A DNA stretch of 64,000 nt from Salegentibacter sp. (GCA_024635795.1 JAGXIH010000017.1:354242-418241), one strand, 5' to 3'. Shown: positions 52,750 through 63,366, numbered from the stretch's first letter. Program-made: numbers and translations. The notes: a model not told the origin generated them from the letters alone.

Positions 52750-52829
52750 ATCGATTTATTTTCAGAAAATCATCTAACAAAAAAAGGCTGTCTTTTCAGA
52801 CAGCCTATATAAGTTCTAATAAACTAGAT

Positions 52830-53438
52830 CTATTTTTCTTTTGCGTATCTACTCGCAACTTCTTTCCAGTTAATTACATTAAAAAATGCATTAATATAAT
52901 CCGGACGACGGTTCTGGTAGTTTAAGTAATAAGCATGCTCCCAAACATCAATACCAAGGATTGGAGTCCCACCACAACCTTTTTCAGGCATTAGAGGGTT
53001 ATCCTGGTTTGCAGTAGAGCAGATCTCTACTTTTCCTCCGGAATGAACACATAACCAAGCCCAACCAGATCCAAACTGGCCAGCTGCTGCCTTAGCGAAT
53101 TCATCTTTAAAAGCTTCAAAAGAACCAAAAGCGGCATCTATAGCTGAAGCAAGTTCACCTTCTGGTTTTCCACCTCCATCTGGGGACATGATTTCCCAGA
53201 ATAAACTATGGTTATAAAAACCACCACCATTGTTTCTAATGGCTTTTTTAGACATATCCAGATTTTTAAGGATATTCTCTATAGTTTTTCCTTCAAGGTC
53301 GGTGCCTTTTATAGCGTCGTTGAGTTTATTTGTGTAACCTGCATGGTGCTTGCCGTGGTGAATCTCCATGGTCCTGGCATCTATATGAGGTTCTAATGCA
53401 TCAAATGCATATTTTAGTTTCGGTAATTCGAAAGCCAT
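52830..53438 (-). CDS. sodA: Superoxide dismutase (Fe/Mn)
   Basis: A 202-residue enzyme dismutating superoxide. The four metal ligands are visible: His in [11 protein letters not shown], His in [12 protein letters not shown], and Asp and His in [17 protein letters not shown]. Iron versus manganese preference cannot be decided confidently. No signal peptide, so cytosolic. A TAAATTTG box lies 38 bases upstream. It reads toward the tandem small RNA genes. Confidence 0.96.
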   Translation of the reverse strand: MAFELPKLKYAFDALEPHIDARTMEIHHGKHHAGYTNKLNDAIKGTDLEGKTIENILKNLDMSKKAIRNNGGGFYNHSLFWEIMSPDGGGKPEGELASAIDAAFGSFEAFKDEFAKAAAGQFGSGWAWLCVHSGGKVEICSTANQDNPLMPEKGCGGTPILGIDVWEHAYYLNYQNRRPDYINAFFNVINWKEVASRYAKEK

Positions 53439-53476
53439 AGTTTATATGTTTTTTTGTGATTAGTATTAAATTCTCT

Positions 53477-53484
53477 CAAATTTA
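53477..53484 (-). promoter_or_regulatory. Candidate -7 box of sodA
   Basis: The minus strand reads TAAATTTG, an exact TAnnTTTG. No TTG element at the usual distance. Confidence 0.4.
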
Positions 53485-53616
53485 AGTATTAAGGGATGTA
53501 CTAAAAATAATTTTCTGTTATAAAATACTTAAAAGCATAGGCGTATTGGCAAACAAATTTATTTTACCTTTAAGTTTCTGTCCAAAACTGAAATTTCATC
53601 TAAACTAAGCTGATTT

Positions 53617-56600
53617 TTGAAACATTCCTTCAATATTTATAATGCCTCTGCAGGTTCAGGAAAAACTTTTACGCTGGTAAAAGAATACCTGGTCCTTCTT
53701 ATCAATTCTTCACGCCCCGATGCATATAAAAATATTTTAGCCATCACTTTTACCAATAAAGCGGTGGAAGAAATGAAAACCAGAATCATCTCAAGTCTCC
53801 ATAATTTTTCCAAATCAACAGTGCCGGAAGACTCTATTGACCTCTTTAATGCCGTGAAACAGGCAACGGGTTTACCGGGAAAAGAAATTCAGCAGAAATC
53901 AGCTCGAATACTTAAGAATATCATCCATAATTATTCGGCTTTCGAGATCTCTACTATAGACGGGTTTACCCAGCGTATCCTGCGAAGTTTTGCCAAAGAT
54001 CTTGGGCTATCGGTTAATTTTGAAGTTTCATTGAATACCGATCAAATTCTCCTGGAAGCCGTGGAAGCTCTAATTGCCCAGGCCGGCTCAGATAAAGCCA
54101 TCACTAAAATCCTGACAGAATTTGCACTTAGTAAAACCGACGACGAAAAGAGTTGGGACATTACTGCCGATCTTTTTGAGATTTCAAGGTTGCTTACCAA
54201 TGAAAATAATCAATTACCACTTAGCAGATTAAAAGGCAAAAGCCTGGAAGATTTTGAAAATTATTCAAAAAAAATAAAGGCTGAAAAGGAGAAAACAAGA
54301 ACTCTTATAAAAAGCGCTGCTGAAATGTTCTTCGGAATAATTCAAGATCATAACCTGGAGTCTTCAGATTTCACCAGGGAATCGCTTCCAAAATATTTCC
54401 AGAAATTAAAACAGGAAAAGTTTCCTGCAGATTTCTCCTTAAAATGGATGCAGAGCCTGGAAACTTTACCACTCTACACAAAAAATAAGGAGGAAGAAAA
54501 GAAATCACTTCTAGACAGCCTACAGCCACAATTTTGTGAACTTTTCAGGGCTTCAGAAAAAGCCATCTATCATTTTGAATTTCTCGCTGAAATAGAAAGT
54601 AAACTGGTTCAGCTTTCGCTTTTAAATGCCATAAACCAACAAGTTGAAATTATAAAAAAGGAGCGAAATCTACTCCTTATCTCAGAATTCAATCCTATGA
54701 TCAGCGCCCAGGTAAAAGACCAACCGGCGCCGTTTATTTATGAGAAACTCGGAGAGCGTTATCAGAATTATTTTATAGACGAATTCCAGGATACCTCCCG
54801 GATGCAATGGGAAAATCTACAACCACTGGTGGAGCACAGCCTTTCCGGAGAACCAAAACCGGGTGAACCGGCGGGCCTTATGCTGGTTGGTGATGCCAAG
54901 CAGAGCATTTACCGTTGGCGCGGAGGAAAAGCCGAACAATTTATAGAGCTCTATAACCTTCAGCAAAAGCCTTTCAGCATTGAACAGAAAGTGGAAGATC
55001 TTCCCGATAATTACCGAAGTGGTGGTGAAATTGTAAACTTCAACAATAATCTTTTTCAATACGCTTCAGCATCCCTGCGGCATCCCAGTTACAGCGAACT
55101 TTTTGTGAAGAGCAGGCAAACTCCAAAAAAAGAGAATAACGGCTACGTGGATATTTCATTTATAGAAGCCAACACCAGCGCAGAGGAATTTGAAATTTAT
55201 CCTGAAAAAGTGCTGGAGATCATACAGAACCTCGATGAGAAAGCCTTTTCAAAAAGCGATATCTGTATTCTAACCCGAAGAAGAAAAGAAGGGATAGCTA
55301 TAGCAAGTTACCTTAGTGAACACGGCATTCCGGTAGTTTCTTCGGAAACACTTTTGGTAGCCAATTCCCCTACCGTGAATTTCATGGTGGATCTTCTGGC
55401 CTATTCCATCAACCCGAAAGACGATAATTTAAAGCTCGAAATATTTAATTTCCTACAGGAGAAACTTAACCTGGAAGCACCGCACCATACCATAAGCGAG
55501 AACCTGAAATATAATGAAGAGGCCTTTTTTCATTGGCTTAAGGAATATGATATCGAATTTAGTCTGGAGGCATTAAAAAACCTCTCTTTATATGAATCTG
55601 CTGAATATATCATTAGAAGTTTTTCTTTGGTGGATTCTTCTGATGCTTACATTCAGTTCTTTCTGGATTATATTTTTGAAACCACCCAGAAGTCGGTAAC
55701 AGGAATAGCAGATTTCCTCGAGCTTTGGGAACAGAATAAAGAAAAACTCAGTATTGCGGTCCCTGAGGAGGAAAGCGCAGTTAAAATTATGACCATTCAT
55801 TCCTCCAAAGGCCTGGAATTTCCAGTTGTGATCTATCCTTTTGCTAATTCTGATTTCCAGGATACCCGGATGGATTCTTTGTGGTTGGACATGCCCGAGG
55901 CTCTTGGGGAAATTCCTGTAAGTTATATGAGTGCTTCAAAGAAAATGCTAAACTGGGGAAAAAAGGCTTCAGAAGTTTACCAGGAACTTCTTGATCAAAA
56001 GGAACTCGACACCTTAAATGTTTTATATGTAGCCTGCACAAGAGCTTCAGAACAACTCTATATTTTATCAAAATTAGAGATTGACAAAAAAGGAAATGAA
56101 AATCCAGCGAAGATTTCAGGCCTGTTGATAGGCTTTTTAAAGCAATCTGGTAAATGGATCGATGGGCAACTGCAGTATGATTTCGGGGAACTTCCGCCGC
56201 CAAAGCAAAGAAAAAAAGGTTCTACCAGCCATGCCCAGGAACACTTTTATTCTACGCCAACTCAAAACCAGGCAGTACATATAGTTACCAGATCGGGTTC
56301 TTTATGGGATACAAAACAGGAAGAGGCCATAGAAAAAGGAGAGATTATTCATGATATTCTGGCAAATATCAACACCCGGGAAGATGCGGGCATCGCCTTG
56401 GAGCAAGCCGTATTAGACGGCACAATTACTTCTAAAGCCCAACCACTTATTGCTAAGGTGATCGATAGTATTATAACCCACCCGGAGTTATCTGAGTTTT
56501 TCGCGCCGGGCTCTTCCAATATAAATGAAAGAGATATTCTGGTAGATGGCGGAAAAAGGCTTCGGCCAGACAGGCTTAATTTTAAGGAAAAAAAAGTAAG

Positions 56601-56748
56601 TATCCTGGATTATAAAACCGGGAGTTACAAAGAATCTCACGCTTTACAGATAAACAGATATGCAGAAACCCTGGAAAATATAGGCTTCAAACCAGGTAAA
56701 AAGATCCTGGTGTATATTAACAAGGAGTTAAGCCTTGAGTATGTATGA
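53617..56748 (+). CDS. AddA/RecB-like helicase-nuclease
   Basis: A 1043-residue UvrD-family helicase fused to a PD-(D/E)XK nuclease. Walker A ASAGSGKT is at residues 10-17. DEFQDTS is near 388, GDAKQSIYRWRGG near 425 and NYRSGG near 466. Motif V/VI parts include MTIHSSKGLEFPVV and LYVACTRASEQLY. The nuclease motif RPDRL then DYKTG is near 985-1000. It would process double-strand DNA ends with the AddB-like protein encoded at 59.6 kb. The start is a TTG with no ATG nearby upstream of Walker A. Confidence 0.93.
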   Translation: MKHSFNIYNASAGSGKTFTLVKEYLVLLINSSRPDAYKNILAITFTNKAVEEMKTRIISSLHNFSKSTVPEDSIDLFNAVKQATGLPGKEIQQKSARILKNIIHNYSAFEISTIDGFTQRILRSFAKDLGLSVNFEVSLNTDQILLEAVEALIAQAGSDKAITKILTEFALSKTDDEKSWDITADLFEISRLLTNENNQLPLSRLKGKSLEDFENYSKKIKAEKEKTRTLIKSAAEMFFGIIQDHNLESSDFTRESLPKYFQKLKQEKFPADFSLKWMQSLETLPLYTKNKEEEKKSLLDSLQPQFCELFRASEKAIYHFEFLAEIESKLVQLSLLNAINQQVEIIKKERNLLLISEFNPMISAQVKDQPAPFIYEKLGERYQNYFIDEFQDTSRMQWENLQPLVEHSLSGEPKPGEPAGLMLVGDAKQSIYRWRGGKAEQFIELYNLQQKPFSIEQKVEDLPDNYRSGGEIVNFNNNLFQYASASLRHPSYSELFVKSRQTPKKENNGYVDISFIEANTSAEEFEIYPEKVLEIIQNLDEKAFSKSDICILTRRRKEGIAIASYLSEHGIPVVSSETLLVANSPTVNFMVDLLAYSINPKDDNLKLEIFNFLQEKLNLEAPHHTISENLKYNEEAFFHWLKEYDIEFSLEALKNLSLYESAEYIIRSFSLVDSSDAYIQFFLDYIFETTQKSVTGIADFLELWEQNKEKLSIAVPEEESAVKIMTIHSSKGLEFPVVIYPFANSDFQDTRMDSLWLDMPEALGEIPVSYMSASKKMLNWGKKASEVYQELLDQKELDTLNVLYVACTRASEQLYILSKLEIDKKGNENPAKISGLLIGFLKQSGKWIDGQLQYDFGELPPPKQRKKGSTSHAQEHFYSTPTQNQAVHIVTRSGSLWDTKQEEAIEKGEIIHDILANINTREDAGIALEQAVLDGTITSKAQPLIAKVIDSIITHPELSEFFAPGSSNINERDILVDGGKRLRPDRLNFKEKKVSILDYKTGSYKESHALQINRYAETLENIGFKPGKKILVYINKELSLEYV

Positions 56749-56766
56749 AAAAGATGTGTAATTTTG
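56735..56766 (+). promoter_or_regulatory. Promoter of kbl
   Basis: TTG (56735-56737), a 21-base spacer and TAATTTTG (56759-56766) fit the Bacteroidota promoter. It overlaps the end of the helicase-nuclease gene and lies 16 bases before kbl. Confidence 0.6.
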
Positions 56767-56782
56767 TGAAAAATAGAATAAA

Positions 56783-57976
56783 ATGTACGGAAAAATCAAA
56801 GATCACCTTGAAAAGGAACTTCAGGAAATAAAAGATAACGGATTATTTAAAAAAGAAAGGATTATCACCAGCCCTCAGGATGCAGTGATAAAAATTTCCA
56901 CCGGGCAAGAGGTAATTAACTTCTGCGCGAATAATTACCTGGGCTTGTCTTCACACCCAGTGGTGATCCAGGCGGCAAAAGATACTTTAGACTCGCATGG
57001 TTTCGGGATGTCCAGCGTGAGATTTATTTGTGGCACCCAGGATATCCACAAGGAACTGGAGAAAAAGATCTCCGATTTCTACGGAACCGAAGACACCTTA
57101 TTATACGCGGCTGCTTTTGATGCCAATGGCGGAATCTTTGAACCGCTATTTACTGCTGAAGACGCGATAATTTCAGACTCTCTCAATCACGCTTCTATTA
57201 TTGATGGAGTTAGGTTGTGTAAAGCCGCGCGCTACCGTTACCAAAATAGTGATATGGAAGACCTGGAAAAACAACTTATCGCGGCCAATGAAAAAGATGC
57301 CCGCTTTAAAATCATCGTTACCGATGGGGTTTTCTCTATGGATGGATTGGTAGCTCCGTTGGATAAGATATGCGATCTTGCCGATAAATATGATGCCCTG
57401 GTAATGATTGACGATTGTCACGCTACAGGATTCATAGGGGAAAACGGAATTGGCACCCTGGAAGAAAAAAATGTGATGGACCGCGTGGATATCATCACCG
57501 GAACCCTGGGTAAAGCACTTGGTGGAGCAATGGGTGGTTATACCACTGCTAAGAAAGAAATCATTGAAATGCTACGCCAACGCTCCCGCCCATATCTCTT
57601 TTCAAACTCCCTGGCGCCGGCAATTGTAGGAGCGTCCATCAAGGTCTTTGAGATGTTAGAAACCGATTCCTCTCTTCGTAATAAACTAAAAGAAAACACC
57701 AAATACTTTAAAAAAGGAATAAAGGAAGCCGGTTTCGATATCATAGATGGAGATGCCGCTATAGTTCCGGTGATGCTCTACGATGCCCAATTATCTCAAA
57801 CCATGGCCGACAAACTTCTGGAAGAAGGAATTTATGTGATAGGCTTTTTCTTCCCTGTTGTACCAAAAGGTAAAGCCCGTATTCGTGTACAGCTTTCTGC
57901 GGCACACGAAAAAGAACATTTGGATAAGGCCATTCAGGCTTTCATCAAAGTGGGGAAAGAATTGGCAGTGATCTAA
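56783..57976 (+). CDS. kbl: Glycine C-acetyltransferase
   Basis: A 397-residue PLP enzyme of the alpha-oxoamine synthase family that splits 2-amino-3-oxobutyrate (from threonine) with CoA into glycine and acetyl-CoA. The PLP lysine lies in [15 protein letters not shown] (about residue 244), and the [14 protein letters not shown] and [14 protein letters not shown] motifs are present. Threonine dehydrogenase (tdh) is not adjacent. It has its own promoter inside the end of the AddA-like gene. Confidence 0.95.
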   Translation: MYGKIKDHLEKELQEIKDNGLFKKERIITSPQDAVIKISTGQEVINFCANNYLGLSSHPVVIQAAKDTLDSHGFGMSSVRFICGTQDIHKELEKKISDFYGTEDTLLYAAAFDANGGIFEPLFTAEDAIISDSLNHASIIDGVRLCKAARYRYQNSDMEDLEKQLIAANEKDARFKIIVTDGVFSMDGLVAPLDKICDLADKYDALVMIDDCHATGFIGENGIGTLEEKNVMDRVDIITGTLGKALGGAMGGYTTAKKEIIEMLRQRSRPYLFSNSLAPAIVGASIKVFEMLETDSSLRNKLKENTKYFKKGIKEAGFDIIDGDAAIVPVMLYDAQLSQTMADKLLEEGIYVIGFFFPVVPKGKARIRVQLSAAHEKEHLDKAIQAFIKVGKELAVI

Positions 57977-58092
57977 TTAACTCCCTATTTTTATGTTAAT
58001 AAGTTGCCAAAATCACCGGATATTCCCGAAAAAAAACTCCGAAAAACGGCGCTAGACAAGGGTTTATTAAGAAAACTTTATTATTATACGCT

Positions 58093-58122
58093 TTGTTAAT
58101 AGGCAATTTGCATCTACTTTTG
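58093..58122 (+). promoter_or_regulatory. Consensus promoter of the OmpA/TSP3 gene
   Basis: TTG at 58093-58095, exactly 19 bases, then TACTTTTG at 58115-58122. This is the best Bacteroidota promoter in the window and fits an abundant outer-membrane protein. The leader is about 30 bases. Confidence 0.85.
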
Positions 58123-58157
58123 TTAACAATTAACACTTAACACTTAAAACTAAACAA

Positions 58158-59576
58158 TTGAATATGAAACATCTTAGCAAATTTTTAATGGCTGCTATGT
58201 TGGTATTTGGGTTTACTTCGGTAAACGCCCAGGACGCCAACAATCCTTGGTCCGTTGGTATTCAGACCAATGCGATAGACTTCTATCCTACGGGTGAAGA
58301 TGCTCCACTTGGAGGGACTTTCGAAGATTATTTTAATGTAGGAGACCACTGGAATATTATTCCCGCCATGTCACGGATTTCCGTAGGACGCTACATCGGT
58401 AGCGGATTTGTTTTTGACCTGGCAGGTTCTATCAATCAAATTGATCAATACGGAGATATGGGAGTTAGTAATCTTTCTTACTACTCACTGGACGGGTCTT
58501 TCAACTACAGCCTTCGTGCAATGTTAAACGATGGCTGGTTTGATCCTGTTATTGGTATTGGAGGTGGTTACACCCGTATTGGAGATTCAGGAGATATTCC
58601 AATCACAGATATGAGCGCTGCTACTTTAAACGGTAAATTTGGAATTAACTTCTGGTTTAGCGATAATGTAGCTCTAACTGTTGAGTCCAATTACAAGCAC
58701 GTATTTGACCCAGAAATGGCTACACACTTCCAACATGCGGCAGGTGTGAAGTTTATGTTTGGAGGTACTGACTCTGATGGAGATGGTATCTACGACAAAG
58801 ACGACGAATGTCCTGAAACTCCAGGTCTTTTAGAATTCAACGGATGTCCTGACACCGATGGTGACGGCATTGAAGACAGAAGAGATGCTTGTCCTGATGT
58901 AGCTGGTCTTCCAGTATTTGACGGATGTCCTGATACCGATGGTGACGGAATCCCAGATCCTGAAGATGACTGTCCTGAAGTAGCTGGTCTTGCCGATCTT
59001 AACGGTTGTCCTGATGCTGATGGTGACGGAGTTGCCGATAACGAAGATGACTGTCCTGAAGAGGCTGGTCCTGCTGAAAACAATGGATGTCCTTGGCCTG
59101 ATAGAGATGGAGACGGGGTTCTTGATAAAGATGATGAATGTCAAGACACTCCTGGAACCGTAGAGAACAACGGTTGTCCAGAGCCCGATGTTGAAGTTAT
59201 TTCTGAATTGAATGAGTACTCTAACACTGTACTTTTCGATCTGAATAAAGCTACTATCCGTACTGATTCAGAAGAAGCACTTGAATCTATTGCCGACATC
59301 ATGGAAGAGTATCCAAATACTATTTTCCACGTTGAAGGTCACACAGACAGTACCGGAAGCGATCAATATAACCTGCAACTCTCTAAAGAGCGTGCAGCTT
59401 CAGTTAAAGAATGGTTACAAAACGCCGGAATTCCAGCCAACAGATTGACTTCTGAAGGTTATGGCGAAACAAGACCAATCGCTACTAACAACACTGCTGC
59501 CGGAAGACAGGCTAATAGACGTGTTGAAATCTCTTTAGACAAAGACAAAGAGATGAAAGATAAAAAGAATGAGTAG
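58158..59576 (+). CDS. OmpA family protein with TSP3 repeats
   Basis: A 472-residue outer-membrane protein. A signal peptide ([16 protein letters not shown]) is followed by an OmpA-like beta barrel (about residues 25-205), then about five calcium-binding thrombospondin-3-type repeats (DTDGDGI...D...CP, about 208-345), and a C-terminal OmpA peptidoglycan-binding domain ([35 protein letters not shown]). It anchors the outer membrane to the wall. A strong promoter and terminator flank it, so it is a highly expressed single-gene unit. Confidence 0.95.
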   Translation: MNMKHLSKFLMAAMLVFGFTSVNAQDANNPWSVGIQTNAIDFYPTGEDAPLGGTFEDYFNVGDHWNIIPAMSRISVGRYIGSGFVFDLAGSINQIDQYGDMGVSNLSYYSLDGSFNYSLRAMLNDGWFDPVIGIGGGYTRIGDSGDIPITDMSAATLNGKFGINFWFSDNVALTVESNYKHVFDPEMATHFQHAAGVKFMFGGTDSDGDGIYDKDDECPETPGLLEFNGCPDTDGDGIEDRRDACPDVAGLPVFDGCPDTDGDGIPDPEDDCPEVAGLADLNGCPDADGDGVADNEDDCPEEAGPAENNGCPWPDRDGDGVLDKDDECQDTPGTVENNGCPEPDVEVISELNEYSNTVLFDLNKATIRTDSEEALESIADIMEEYPNTIFHVEGHTDSTGSDQYNLQLSKERAASVKEWLQNAGIPANRLTSEGYGETRPIATNNTAAGRQANRRVEISLDKDKEMKDKKNE

Positions 59577-59601
59577 TATGTAAATTTGAAAATTCTTTTA
59601 G

Positions 59602-59632
59602 AAAAACGCCCCGATTAATCGGGGCGTTTTTT
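59602..59632 (+). terminator. Terminator of the OmpA/TSP3 gene
   Basis: A near-perfect palindrome with the stem ACGCCCCGA/TCGGGGCGT, flanked by A and T tracts. It ends 11 bases before the AddB-like gene. Confidence 0.9.
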
Positions 59633-59643
59633 ATTTTTATAAA

Positions 59644-62400
59644 ATGATTTCTTTTATATCTCAGGTCCTTCAAAAACTCTTAAAATCAGAAGAGAATATT
59701 TCAGAAACTATTTTTATCCTCCCCTCAAAAAGAGCCGGGAGTTTTTTGCTAAATGAACTTTCCAAATTAAATCAAAAACATCTTTTTGCCCCTAAGGTTC
59801 ACAGCATTGAGGAGTTTGCACAAATTATCTCAGGACTCCAGCCTATAGACAATACCATAAGCCTGTTTGAGTTCTATGAGGTTTATAGAAAGCTAACCCC
59901 TGAAGGGCAGCGTGAAGATTTTGAAACCTTTTCTACCTGGGCCCAAACCCTCGTTCACGATTTTAACGAGCTCGACCGATACCTGATAGATCATAAAAGC
60001 TTTTTTAATTACCTCTCAGGAATTCAGGATATAAACCATTGGTATCTTCAGAAGGAAAAAACAGAACTGATTGAAAACTACCTTAAGTTTTGGCAACAAC
60101 TCCCTGAATATTATGAACATCTAAAAGAAAGTCTGCTCAACAGAAATTTGGGTTACCAGGGCTTGATTTATAGGGAAGCGGCTGCTAACATAGAGCATTA
60201 TGCCTCTACGGTTTCGCAAAAACATGTCTTTATTGGTTTTAATGCGCTAAATAACGCCGAGCAGGAGATCATTCAGTATCTTTTGGAGAAAAAGAAAGCA
60301 GAGATTCACTGGGACCTGGATGAAAGCTTTCTGAAAGACAAAGAGCATTCGGCTTCCATCTTTATCAATCAATATCTCAATGAATGGCCGGTTTATAAGG
60401 ATCAGGATTTTACTCCGGGAGTAGATGAATATTGCAAAGAAAAGGAAATCGAATTAATTGGGGTTCCTAAAAATATCGGGCAGGCCAAATACCTGGGCGA
60501 ACTCCTTTCTGGCCTGGAGCAAAGTCAGCTGGAAAATACCGCAGTGGTGCTGGGCGAGGAGGATCTCCTCCTGCCTGTTTTAAACAGTTTGCCGCCAAAC
60601 ATCCAGGACCTCAATATTACCATGGGATTTCCCCTTAAAAATGCGGCATTGAGTTCCCTGTTCGAAAAGATTTTTCACATTCACCTCAACGCTACCTCTG
60701 GATTCTATTACAAAGATGTGATCTCCATAATCAATCACCCCGCTCTTCATAGCCTTCTGAAACCTGCCGCTGATGATTTTTCGATCAGGATCAAAAAAGA
60801 GAACTCAGTTTATATCGCTCCGGAAGAAATCATTAAAAACTTCCCGGAAGTTCACCAGGAAATAATTAAAGCCTGTTTTGGAGAGGTAAATAATAAACCC
60901 GAAAAGCTCATCGCCAACTTTCACATCCTCATCCAGGAGATCAAGGATTTCTACAGGAAACAGGAAAACAAGCTCGGACTCGAATTTCTGTATCAATTTC
61001 ACGTCCTTTTCAATAAGCTTGAAAACCTAAGCACCACTTATCCGCACATAAGAAGTTTAAAATCTCTTCAAGGTTTTTACAAAGAAATAATGACAACCCA
61101 GAGCCTGGATTTCCAGGGCAAGCCCTTTAAAGGCCTCCAGCTTATGGGAATGTTGGAATCCCGTGCACTGGATTTTGAAACTGTGATTATTACCTCGGTG
61201 AACGAGGGGGTTTTACCTTCAGGAAAATCGAATAATTCCTTTTTGCCTTTTGATCTGAAAAAGGCGTATAACCTACCTACTTACAGTGAAAAGAATGCGG
61301 TTTACACCTATCATTTCTACCGACTTCTCCAAAGAGCAAAAAAAGTTTATTTACTCTACAATACGGAACCAGACGGAATGAATACCGGCGAAAAAAGCCG
61401 GTTTATAACGCAGTTAGAAGTAGAAAAACGTCCAAACCATAAACTGGTAAAAAAACTCATAAGCCCAAAAGTACCCGCTCTTACTTCGGGGTTAAAAGAA
61501 GTTAAAAAAACTCCCGAAGTTATGGTGAAACTCAGGGAGCTTGCGGCCTCCGGATTTTCACCTTCGGCCCTTACTACTTACATCAGGAATCCTATAGATT
61601 TTTATTACCGGTATGTGCTTGGGGTTAGAGACAGCGACAATGTAGAAGAAACCGTAGCTTATAATACCCTTGGTACGGTTATTCACGATAGCCTGGAAAC
61701 TTTTTATAAGCCCCTTGAAGGAAAAAATCTAACCAAAAATGATATCCTGGGGTTTAAAAAACGCATTCCGGAGGAGATCAGTCTTCAGTTTAAAAAAACT
61801 TACACCTCGGCTCCTATGAACCGCGGGAAGAATCTTCTTATTTTTGAAGTGGCAAAACGCTACCTCCAAAATTTCCTTCAGCAGGAATTAAACCGAATAA
61901 AGAACGGGGATGAAGTTAGGATCCTGATGATCGAGAAAAACCTCAAAACTCAAATTAAGATAGAGGCTCTAGATTTCCCTGTATATATAAGAGGAAAAGT
62001 AGACCGACTTGAAAACACTAACGGTATTACCAGAATTACTGACTATAAAACCGGCAAGGTACAACAGGCTCAACTTAAAATTGTAGATTGGGAGCTACTG
62101 GCCTCAGATTATGATAAGTACAGTAAAAGTTTTCAGGTGCTTACCTATGCCAGCCTTATTAAAAACAGCCTGGATTTAAGTCCGCCAGTGGAGGCAGGAG
62201 TGGTTTCCTTTAAAAATCTGCAGAACGGATTTTTAAAATTTACCAAAAATAAAAAGCCGAATCAAAGAGGCGGAGGGAAAACCGAACTGGATCCTGAAAT
62301 AATGGAAGCATTTCAGACCGAATTAAAGAAATTAATTGCCGAAATTTGTGATCCAAATACGGCATTTATCGAAAAAGAAATTAAAAATGGAAATTACTAA
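59644..62400 (+). CDS. AddB-like PD-(D/E)XK nuclease
   Basis: A 918-residue protein with an inactive-looking helicase-like N terminus (FILPSKRAGSFLLNE; no Walker A lysine-threonine) and a C-terminal nuclease of the RecB/AddB type (GTVIHDSLETF near 680, YIRGKVDRLE and TDYKTGK near 780-803). The AddB iron-sulfur cysteine position is replaced (TYIRNPIDFYYRY), so the iron-sulfur staple is probably absent. It is expected to partner the AddA-like protein encoded 2.9 kb upstream. Confidence 0.87.
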   Translation: MISFISQVLQKLLKSEENISETIFILPSKRAGSFLLNELSKLNQKHLFAPKVHSIEEFAQIISGLQPIDNTISLFEFYEVYRKLTPEGQREDFETFSTWAQTLVHDFNELDRYLIDHKSFFNYLSGIQDINHWYLQKEKTELIENYLKFWQQLPEYYEHLKESLLNRNLGYQGLIYREAAANIEHYASTVSQKHVFIGFNALNNAEQEIIQYLLEKKKAEIHWDLDESFLKDKEHSASIFINQYLNEWPVYKDQDFTPGVDEYCKEKEIELIGVPKNIGQAKYLGELLSGLEQSQLENTAVVLGEEDLLLPVLNSLPPNIQDLNITMGFPLKNAALSSLFEKIFHIHLNATSGFYYKDVISIINHPALHSLLKPAADDFSIRIKKENSVYIAPEEIIKNFPEVHQEIIKACFGEVNNKPEKLIANFHILIQEIKDFYRKQENKLGLEFLYQFHVLFNKLENLSTTYPHIRSLKSLQGFYKEIMTTQSLDFQGKPFKGLQLMGMLESRALDFETVIITSVNEGVLPSGKSNNSFLPFDLKKAYNLPTYSEKNAVYTYHFYRLLQRAKKVYLLYNTEPDGMNTGEKSRFITQLEVEKRPNHKLVKKLISPKVPALTSGLKEVKKTPEVMVKLRELAASGFSPSALTTYIRNPIDFYYRYVLGVRDSDNVEETVAYNTLGTVIHDSLETFYKPLEGKNLTKNDILGFKKRIPEEISLQFKKTYTSAPMNRGKNLLIFEVAKRYLQNFLQQELNRIKNGDEVRILMIEKNLKTQIKIEALDFPVYIRGKVDRLENTNGITRITDYKTGKVQQAQLKIVDWELLASDYDKYSKSFQVLTYASLIKNSLDLSPPVEAGVVSFKNLQNGFLKFTKNKKPNQRGGGKTELDPEIMEAFQTELKKLIAEICDPNTAFIEKEIKNGNY

Positions 62401-63286
62401 AGAAACCAATCTTCAGATAGAAGGGAAACACAATAAACCTATACTCGCAGACCTTTATTTTAATACTGAAGATAAACCAAAACCTGTTATCATATTTTGC
62501 CACGGTTACAAAGGCTTTAAAGACTGGGGCGCGTGGGACAAAATGGGTGAATTCTATGCTGAGAAAGGTTATTTCTTTGTGAAATTCAACTTTAGTCATA
62601 ACGGGACTTCTCCCGAAAATTTAACCGAATTCCCTAACATCGAAGCCTTCGGCGATAATAATTACACCAAAGAACTGGATGATCTGCAATCGGTTATAGA
62701 CTGGTTATTACTGCCAAGTTTCCCACACCTTGCCCAGGTAGATCCTTCCAACATCACTTTAATTGGCCACTCCCGGGGTGGTGGTATTGCGGTTATAAAA
62801 GCTGCTGAAGAAAAAAGAGTTACCAAGCTTATTACCCTGGCTGCAGTGAGCGATTTTGCATCGAGATTTCCCAAGGGAAAAGAATTGGAGGCCTGGGAGA
62901 AAAAAGGGGTGCAGTATATCACCAATACTCGCACCAAACAACAACTACCTCATCACTACCAGTTTTACCGGAATTTCAGGGAGAATAAGGAAAGACTTAA
63001 TATACAGAAAGCTGCTAAAAAGCTTGAAATCCCCCATTTTATTGCTCACGGCAGTAACGATACTACCGTTTCTATTGCCGATGCCGGAAATCTGTTTGAA
63101 TGGAGCCCCGCTTCAAAATTACTGCTAGTTGAAGGCGCCGATCACACTTTTGGTATCTCACATCCCTGGAAGAAGGATGAATTAACCCGGGAATTTCAGC
63201 ATGTTTTAAACAAAAGCCTTGATTTCCTTCATGCAGATGCGCAGGAGCTCTTCGATGAGTACCTGGAACTTGATGAAAATGATTAA
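62387..63286 (+). CDS. Alpha/beta hydrolase
   Basis: A 299-residue cytosolic alpha/beta-hydrolase. Nucleophile elbow GHSRGGG (about residue 129), acid in AHGSNDTTVSIADA and His in EGADHTFGISHP complete a triad. I chose the ATG at 62387 (MEITKETNLQIEG); an upstream in-frame ATG would overlap AddB by 65 bases, while this one overlaps its end by 14. It may be a dienelactone- or acyl-ester-type hydrolase; substrate unknown. It is coupled to the AddB-like gene and followed by a terminator. Confidence 0.88.
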   Translation: MEITKETNLQIEGKHNKPILADLYFNTEDKPKPVIIFCHGYKGFKDWGAWDKMGEFYAEKGYFFVKFNFSHNGTSPENLTEFPNIEAFGDNNYTKELDDLQSVIDWLLLPSFPHLAQVDPSNITLIGHSRGGGIAVIKAAEEKRVTKLITLAAVSDFASRFPKGKELEAWEKKGVQYITNTRTKQQLPHHYQFYRNFRENKERLNIQKAAKKLEIPHFIAHGSNDTTVSIADAGNLFEWSPASKLLLVEGADHTFGISHPWKKDELTREFQHVLNKSLDFLHADAQELFDEYLELDEND

Positions 63287-63312
63287 TTCCTTCGGAAACA
63301 AATAAATTCTAC

Positions 63313-63340
63313 ACCACCCTTAATCGGGTGGTTTTTTTAT
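63313..63340 (+). terminator. Terminator of the hydrolase gene
   Basis: ACCACCC (63313-63319) pairs with GGGTGGT (63326-63332) and runs into a seven-T tract. Confidence 0.85.
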
Positions 63341-63366
63341 TTTAAGTCAAGGAAGTCCGGAAACAG

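Larger units (their letters stand above)
52173..52829. other. Intergenic region with three tandem sRNA genes
   Basis: These 657 bases carry three similar 74-75-base units (52252-52325, 52488-52562, 52676-52749) separated by AT-rich spacers of 162 and 113 bases. No protein-coding frame is credible. The spacers hold the promoter boxes of units 2 and 3. Confidence 0.75.

Noticed and set aside
62336..62387. Upstream start for the last hydrolase
   Set aside because: It would overlap the AddB-like gene by 65 bases and adds a Lys-rich non-homologous segment. The ATG at 62387 begins the conserved domain.
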